Position numbers and translations under genes: made by a program
Shown: in pieces, positions 58,932 through 64,000 of the stretch
Layout of the letters: every line of letters begins with the position of its first letter
How positions within the stretch are numbered: the first letter of the stretch is position 1
The notes under the pieces: model-generated
What the model was told of the DNA's origin: nothing
Database searches by the model: none
The model's input: the letters and a program-made list of their open reading frames with translations, nothing else
Assembly: GCA_017745295.1 (NCBI GenBank)
Contig: JAGHZR010000018.1
Span: forward strand, 62,001-126,000
DNA from: Novosphingobium sp.
Lineage (GTDB): Bacteria > Pseudomonadota > Alphaproteobacteria > Sphingomonadales > Sphingomonadaceae
DNA: 64,000 nucleotides
Direction of reading: 5' to 3'

Positions 58932-59037
58932 TGACTTTTGCTGTGCGGGTGTCGGATGGTACTCTCGGCGCAGCGGTGTTTCCGAAAACTGCGCTTTCCT
59001 CTTCCCGCCGGACTCGCGCTGTCCTAATCATCCCGGC

Positions 59038-60285
59038 GTGAAGCCTGCATCCCGCAATGCCCTGATAGCTGCCACCGCCGTGCTCGCGGTGGGCTTCGTC
59101 GCGCTGACGGGGCAGGGGCAGACTCAGGTCGGGGCACTGGCGATCCTCGATCCGGCGGTGGACGCCACCCAGGCGCAGCGGGACATGATCGCTTCCCGGC
59201 GCGAGAGCGACGCCGCCCGCCGCCGCGCCGAAAAGCTGGAAGCCAAGGCGCGGAGCGTCACCGAACAGGCAGAAAGGACTGCGCGTGAAACCGCCGCCGT
59301 CGCCGCGCGAATTCAGGAGACCGAGGCCGCGATCGCCGCGCAGCGTGCGCAAGTCCGGCTCATCGCGATCGAGCGCGTGGAACTGCGCGAGCGGCTGGCC
59401 GAGAAGCAGGCGCCGCTGACCCGCCTCACTGGCTCTCTTCAACGTCTGTCGCGCCGTCCGCCGTTGCTGGCCGTGCTGCGACCCGGTTCGGTGCGCGACG
59501 CGGTCTATCTGCGGGCCTTGCTCGACACGATGATGCCGCAGGTCGAACGCCGCACCCGCGGCCTGCGCGCCGAGATCGAGCGGGGCCGCGCGTTGGAGCA
59601 GCAGGCCGTGGCCTCCGGTCACCAGCTGACCCAGATGGAAGGCGAGATGCGCGAGCGGCGCAAGGCGCTGGCGATCCTCGAATCGCGCCAGCGTCTTGCC
59701 GGGCGCGAGGCCAGCGGCATTGCCGCACGCGAGGGCGAACGTGCGCTGGCGCTGGCGGAAAAGGCCCGCGACCTCGGCGATCTGGTCGACCGGATGGGCG
59801 AGCAGGGCGCCCTGCGCGAACAGCTGGCAGCGCTGCCGGGGCCGACGATGCGACCGCCGCGCCCGGAAGAGACGCGGGTGATCGAGGCCTCGCAATTCGT
59901 GCCGGTTCCCGAAGGACTGGCCAGCTACATGCTGCCCGTCACCGGCCGTCTGGTGACGGGCTTCGGCGAAGTCCTGCCCGGACAGGCGCCGTCGCGCGGG
60001 CTGTCGCTGGCGACCCGGGCGAGCGCGCAGGTCGTCGCCCCGGCGGCGGGCCGGATCGCCTTCGCCGGTCCCTACCGGGGCTATGGCCGGATCGTCATCA
60101 TCGAGCACAAGGGCGGCTGGACCTCGCTGGTGACCGGGCTGACCCGGCTCGATGTCGAAGTCGGCAGGCAGGTCGTGGCCGGAGCGCCGATCGGCACGAC
60201 CGGCCCCGGCGATCCCCGCATCATGGTGGAGCTGCGGCGGCAGGGTGAGGCGGTGAATCCTCTACAATATATCCGTTCGTTGTAG
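59038..60285 (+). CDS. EnvC-like murein hydrolase activator (coiled coil + M23 domain)
   Basis: Coiled-coil RRESDAARRRAEKLEAKARS..; degenerate M23 domain GRIAFAGPYRGYGRIVIIEHKGGWTSLVTGLTRLDVEVGRQVVAGAPIGTTG. Confidence 0.88.
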   Translation: MKPASRNALIAATAVLAVGFVALTGQGQTQVGALAILDPAVDATQAQRDMIASRRESDAARRRAEKLEAKARSVTEQAERTARETAAVAARIQETEAAIAAQRAQVRLIAIERVELRERLAEKQAPLTRLTGSLQRLSRRPPLLAVLRPGSVRDAVYLRALLDTMMPQVERRTRGLRAEIERGRALEQQAVASGHQLTQMEGEMRERRKALAILESRQRLAGREASGIAAREGERALALAEKARDLGDLVDRMGEQGALREQLAALPGPTMRPPRPEETRVIEASQFVPVPEGLASYMLPVTGRLVTGFGEVLPGQAPSRGLSLATRASAQVVAPAAGRIAFAGPYRGYGRIVIIEHKGGWTSLVTGLTRLDVEVGRQVVAGAPIGTTGPGDPRIMVELRRQGEAVNPLQYIRSL

Positions 60286-60446
60286 GTATCGCCGCCGCTT
60301 CATTCCCGCCCCGTTCATCACCGATCCTATAAGCCCGACGGAATCTCTGCGTTCTTGGCAATTGTGCAGGCCGTCCTGTAGGATTACAGTCAGGAATTCT
60401 CCCGGTCCCCGGCCGGAGCGACTTACGAAAAAGGCCCTTAAGCCCG

Positions 60447-61841
60447 ATGAAATTCGCCCCCCTGATGCGCGCTGCCCTGCTGGTGTCGGCCGTTGCCGTC
60501 CTTCCTGCGGCGACGTCCGGTCTTGCCGCGGTGGACAGCCGCGTGAATCCCGAATTCAGCAAGCTTTTCACGATCTACGAACTGGTCAAGGCCAATTACG
60601 TCGACCAGGTCGACGACGACAAGCTCATCAAGGGCGCGATCGACGGCATGCTCGCCAGTCTCGATCCCCACTCCAACTATCTGGACGGTCCTTCGCTCCA
60701 GCGGCTGGAGACGATGATCGACGGCAACTACACCGGCCTCGGCCTCTCGGTGGTCGAGGATGACGGCGCGGTGAAGATCGTCTCGCCGTTCAAGGGCAGC
60801 CCGGCAGAAAAGGCCGGACTCAAGGCGGGCGATTACATCACCCACCTCGACGGCGTGCTCTATTACGAGCGCGACCTCGACGAGGCCGTGTCGAAGATGC
60901 GCGGCCAGGCGGGCACCTCGATCCGCCTGACGATCTACCGTCCCGGCCGCGACAAGCCCTTCGACGTCACCGTGACGCGCGGCGTGATCGAGCTGGAGCC
61001 GGTGACCTGGGAACTGAAGGACGACGTGGGCGTGATCTCGGTGAACGAGTTCTCGCGCGATGTCGGCAACTTCGTGAACAAGGGCATCGCCGACCTCAAG
61101 AAGCAGGCCGCGACCAAGGGCACCAGGCTCGACGGTCTGGTGCTCGACTTGCGCTCCAACCCCGGTGGTTCACTGGACGAGGCTGTGGCGCTTTCGGACC
61201 TCTTCCTCGACAAGGGCGTGATCGTGTCGCAGCGCGGCCGGATCGCCAGCGAGAACCAGTATTACCGCGCCGAAACCGTGTTCAAGGGCGATGTCGTGAA
61301 GGGCATGCCGATCGTCGTACTGGTCGATGCCGGTTCGGCTTCGGCCTCGGAGATCGTCGCCGGGGCGCTGCAGGACCAGCACCGCGCGGTCGTCATGGGC
61401 GAGCGGACGTTCGGCAAGGGTTCGGTGCAGTCGTTCATCCAGCTCGACAAGAACAGCGCGGTGAAGCTGACCACTGCGCGCTACTTCACGCCCTCCGGCC
61501 ATTCGGTGCAGGAAGGCGGCATCCTGCCCGACATCAAGGTCCCGCAGCTTTCCGATCCCGATGCCCGTGCGCGGGCCGAGCGGGCAGTGCGCGAATCCGA
61601 TCTTCGCGGCCACCTCATCAACGAGGCCTCGTTGGACGACAAGGAACTGGAGACCGACAAGGCGGACGATCCGCGCTTCAAGGCCTCGGCCGAGGACCTC
61701 AAGAAGCAGGGCATCACCGACTTCCAGTTGACTTACGCGGTCGATACGCTGCGCCGCACCGTCGGCAAGCCGGCGCTGGCCCGCTACACCGCGCCGCCCG
61801 CGACGGTGCCCGCAGCCCCCAAGACCGCGCAGAAGGACTGA
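60447..61841 (+). CDS. S41 family C-terminal processing peptidase
   Basis: IKGAIDGMLASLDPHSNYL; PDZ GLGLSVVEDDGAVKIVSPFKGSPAEKAGLKAGDYI; DLRSNPGG..VLVDAGSASASEIVAGALQDQHRAVVMGERTFGKGSVQ. Confidence 0.94.
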   Translation: MKFAPLMRAALLVSAVAVLPAATSGLAAVDSRVNPEFSKLFTIYELVKANYVDQVDDDKLIKGAIDGMLASLDPHSNYLDGPSLQRLETMIDGNYTGLGLSVVEDDGAVKIVSPFKGSPAEKAGLKAGDYITHLDGVLYYERDLDEAVSKMRGQAGTSIRLTIYRPGRDKPFDVTVTRGVIELEPVTWELKDDVGVISVNEFSRDVGNFVNKGIADLKKQAATKGTRLDGLVLDLRSNPGGSLDEAVALSDLFLDKGVIVSQRGRIASENQYYRAETVFKGDVVKGMPIVVLVDAGSASASEIVAGALQDQHRAVVMGERTFGKGSVQSFIQLDKNSAVKLTTARYFTPSGHSVQEGGILPDIKVPQLSDPDARARAERAVRESDLRGHLINEASLDDKELETDKADDPRFKASAEDLKKQGITDFQLTYAVDTLRRTVGKPALARYTAPPATVPAAPKTAQKD

Positions 61842-61852
61842 GGCCGCCCGCG

Positions 61853-62341
61853 ATGACTGTTGCTGTTGCCGCTCCCCTGCGCGCCGCCCGCGCGCTGGCG
61901 CTCGCCGTTCCCGTGGTCCTGCTTGGCGGGGCCTATGTCAGCCAGTACGTCTTCGGGCTGCACCCTTGCGAGATGTGCTGGTGGCAGCGCTATCCGCACA
62001 TGTTCGCGATCGTTTTCGCGGCGCTGGCCTTCTTCTGGCGGCCGGTGCGCCCGCTGGTGGCGGTGGCGGCGCTGGCCGTCCTCACCTCGGGCCTGATCGG
62101 CGGCTATCACGCCGGGGTCGAGTACGGCTGGTGGCAGGGCATGACCGCCTGCACCTCCACGCCTTTCGCGGCGGGCGTCGATCCGATGGATGCGATCCTC
62201 AACGCACCGATTATCCGCTGCGACGTCGCGCCCTGGACGCTCGGCGGCATCTCGCTGGCGGGCTTCAACTTCCTGATCTCCACTCTGGGCAGCCTCGCCA
62301 TGTTCGGTCTGGTCGCCCGCAGCCGCAAGGTTCCGTCATGA
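61853..62341 (+). CDS. dsbB: Disulfide bond formation protein B
   Basis: YVFGLHPCEMCWWQRYPHMFAI..GMTACTSTPFA; four TM segments. Confidence 0.9.
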   Translation: MTVAVAAPLRAARALALAVPVVLLGGAYVSQYVFGLHPCEMCWWQRYPHMFAIVFAALAFFWRPVRPLVAVAALAVLTSGLIGGYHAGVEYGWWQGMTACTSTPFAAGVDPMDAILNAPIIRCDVAPWTLGGISLAGFNFLISTLGSLAMFGLVARSRKVPS

Positions 62342-62853
62342 CGTCATCGAAGGCCGCGCGGATGATCCGGGTCGATCAGGCCGGGGAATTCGGCGCCACG
62401 CGAATCTACGCAGGCCAGCTGGCGGTGATGGGCGCGCGGGCGCCGCATTCGACCGAGATTGCCGGGATGGCCGAGCAGGAGGCCGAGCACCAGGCCCGCT
62501 TCGATGCCATGATCGCCGAGCGCAGGGTGCGGCCGACGCTGCTCCAGCCGGTATGGTCGGCAGCGGGCTATGCGCTGGGCGCGGCGACGGCGCTGATCGG
62601 GCCGGAAGCGGCCATGGCCTGCACCGCCGCGATCGAGACCGAGATCGACCGCCACTATAGCGAGCAGATCGAGGACCTCGGCGACGAGGACCCCGAACTC
62701 GGCGCGGTGATCCGCAAGTTCCGCGACGAGGAGCGCGAGCACCGCGATGCGGCGCTGGCGGCAGGCGCGGAAAAGGCGCCTGCCTATCCGCTGCTGTTCA
62801 ACGCGATCCGGCTCGGCTGCCGGGTGGCGATCAAGCTCTCGGAAAGAATCTGA
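62338..62853 (+). CDS. coq7: Demethoxyubiquinone hydroxylase family protein (Coq7/UbiF-like)
   Basis: MIRVDQAGEFGATRIYAGQLAVMG..EQEAEHQARFDAMIAERRVRPTLLQPVWSAAGYALGAATALIG..DEEREHRDAAL; ATGA overlap with dsbB. Confidence 0.92.
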   Translation: MTSSKAARMIRVDQAGEFGATRIYAGQLAVMGARAPHSTEIAGMAEQEAEHQARFDAMIAERRVRPTLLQPVWSAAGYALGAATALIGPEAAMACTAAIETEIDRHYSEQIEDLGDEDPELGAVIRKFRDEEREHRDAALAAGAEKAPAYPLLFNAIRLGCRVAIKLSERI

Positions 62854-62969
62854 AATCCGGACGTTATACTGTCGCCCAAGAAGGGCGGCATGATACCTTG
62901 AGATACTGTTCGGACCGGCAAGACCCTGTATCGGTCCTGCCAAGACCACGACCAAGCTGGAGCAATCCC

Positions 62970-63575
62970 ATGACGCGCCTCCTAACCACTGCCGCCGTTC
63001 TCGCTTTCGGGATGGGGCTGACCATGGGCGCGCTGCCCGCCGCTGCCCAAGGCGCCCAGACGTCTTCCGTCGCGGACGATCTCGGGGACGGGGACAAGGT
63101 AAACCAGCTCATCGTCTATGGCGACGATCCCTGCCCGGCATCCAGCGGCGGCGAGATCACCGTCTGCGCGCGCAAGGCGGAATCGGAGCGGTTCCGCATT
63201 CCCGAACCGCTGCGCGGCATCGACCGTCCGCAGTCGGAAGCCTGGACCAACAAGGTGCAGGCCTACGAGACGGTGGGCGCCTTTGGCAACATGAGCTGCT
63301 CGCCGGTCGGCGCGGGCGGCGCTTCGGGCTGCACCCAGAAGCTGATCCAGCAGGCCGCCGCCGAGCGCAAGAACGGCTCCGAGGTCCGCTTCAGCGAACT
63401 GATCCAGGCCGAGCGCGAAAAGCGTCTCTCCAACATCGATACCGATGCCGCCGAGCAGCAGAAGCGCGTCGAGGAAGCCGAGAAGGCCTATTTCGAACAG
63501 CGCAAGCGCCAGGAGGCCGAGGCAGACGCCAAGGCCGATGCCACCGACGCCGCGCTGCCCCAGCCGAAGCGGTAA
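62970..63575 (+). CDS. Hypothetical secreted protein with charged C-terminal helix
   Basis: Signal peptide MTRLLTTAAVLAFGMGLTMGALPAAAQ; C-term EKAYFEQRKRQEAEADAKADATDA. Confidence 0.7.
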   Translation: MTRLLTTAAVLAFGMGLTMGALPAAAQGAQTSSVADDLGDGDKVNQLIVYGDDPCPASSGGEITVCARKAESERFRIPEPLRGIDRPQSEAWTNKVQAYETVGAFGNMSCSPVGAGGASGCTQKLIQQAAAERKNGSEVRFSELIQAEREKRLSNIDTDAAEQQKRVEEAEKAYFEQRKRQEAEADAKADATDAALPQPKR

Positions 63576-63622
63576 GGCGGTTCGGGCAGTCTCCGTCTGA
63601 TTGGGTTCCGCGAAACACCTTT

Positions 63623-63700
63623 CGTCATTGCGAGCGTAGCGAAGCAATCCACAGCGGTTTGAGACCGACTCTGGATTGCTTCGCTACGCTCGCAATGACG
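63623..63700. repeat. Inverted pair of 29-bp REP-like units
   Basis: CGTCATTGCGAGCGTAGCGAAGCAATCCA (63623-63651) / TGGATTGCTTCGCTACGCTCGCAATGACG (63672-63700), perfect 29-bp arms. Confidence 0.92.
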
Positions 63701-63729
63701 AGGGGAGGGGAGGGGAAAGCCGAACGTTC

Positions 63730-64000
63730 TCAGGCCGGTTCGAACGCGGTGGAGAGCGACAGCGCTTCCCATTCGTCCATCTGCCTGCCGACGAAGGCGA
63801 TCTGGTCGCGGGCATAATGCAGCGCGTCCTCGCCGAGGAACAGATGCAGCGGCGGCTCGGCGGAATTGAGCGCAGCCAGGATCGCATCGGCACCGCGCGC
63901 CGGATCGCCCTTTTCCGCACCGGCGCCCTCGGTCAGGCTGCGGCGGGCGAAATGGGCGCCGTCCTCGTAGTCGGCGATGTCCTTCGCGGAGACCTTGAGA
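63730..64000 (-). CDS. C-terminal part of an SDR-family oxidoreductase (truncated by window end)
   Basis: Reverse-strand translation ..DPARGADAILAALNSAEPPLHLFLGEDALHYARDQIAFVGRQMDEWEALSLSTAFEPA*, typical classical SDR C-terminus. Confidence 0.65.
   Translation of the reverse strand, partial: LKVSAKDIADYEDGAHFARRSLTEGAGAEKGDPARGADAILAALNSAEPPLHLFLGEDALHYARDQIAFVGRQMDEWEALSLSTAFEPA

Overview
This 64 kb window is chromosomal DNA from a high-GC alphaproteobacterium. Gene content and order suggest Sphingomonadales, probably Novosphingobium-like; this is inferred, not searched. It is mostly a dense housekeeping region with about 73 protein-coding genes. I recognised no tRNA or rRNA genes, CRISPR array, prophage or IS transposase. 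The gene order dnaQ-coaE-aroE-maf-PPSR-[intergenic]-hemE-hemJ-rho-...-mnmE-mnmG-rsmG-parA-parB matches the classic alphaproteobacterial replication-origin neighbourhood. The most interesting signals are non-coding. (1) The PPSR/hemE divergent intergenic region (about 19226-19586) looks like oriC: near-consensus DnaA boxes plus an extreme cluster of GANTC (CcrM) sites, including a perfect palindrome GACTCTCCGGAGAGTC. (2) At least eight parS-like sites (TGTTYCACGTGRAACA) lie within about 19 kb around parAB, several inside coding sequences. (3) A cloverleaf-like inverted-repeat element lies between the PopZ-like DUF2497 gene and a thioesterase gene. (4) An intergenic repeat family of about 170 bp has terminal hairpins that appear to covary between copies. 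Several short palindromic repeat families of REP/MITE type are also present. All coordinates and matches were read by eye; no searches were run.
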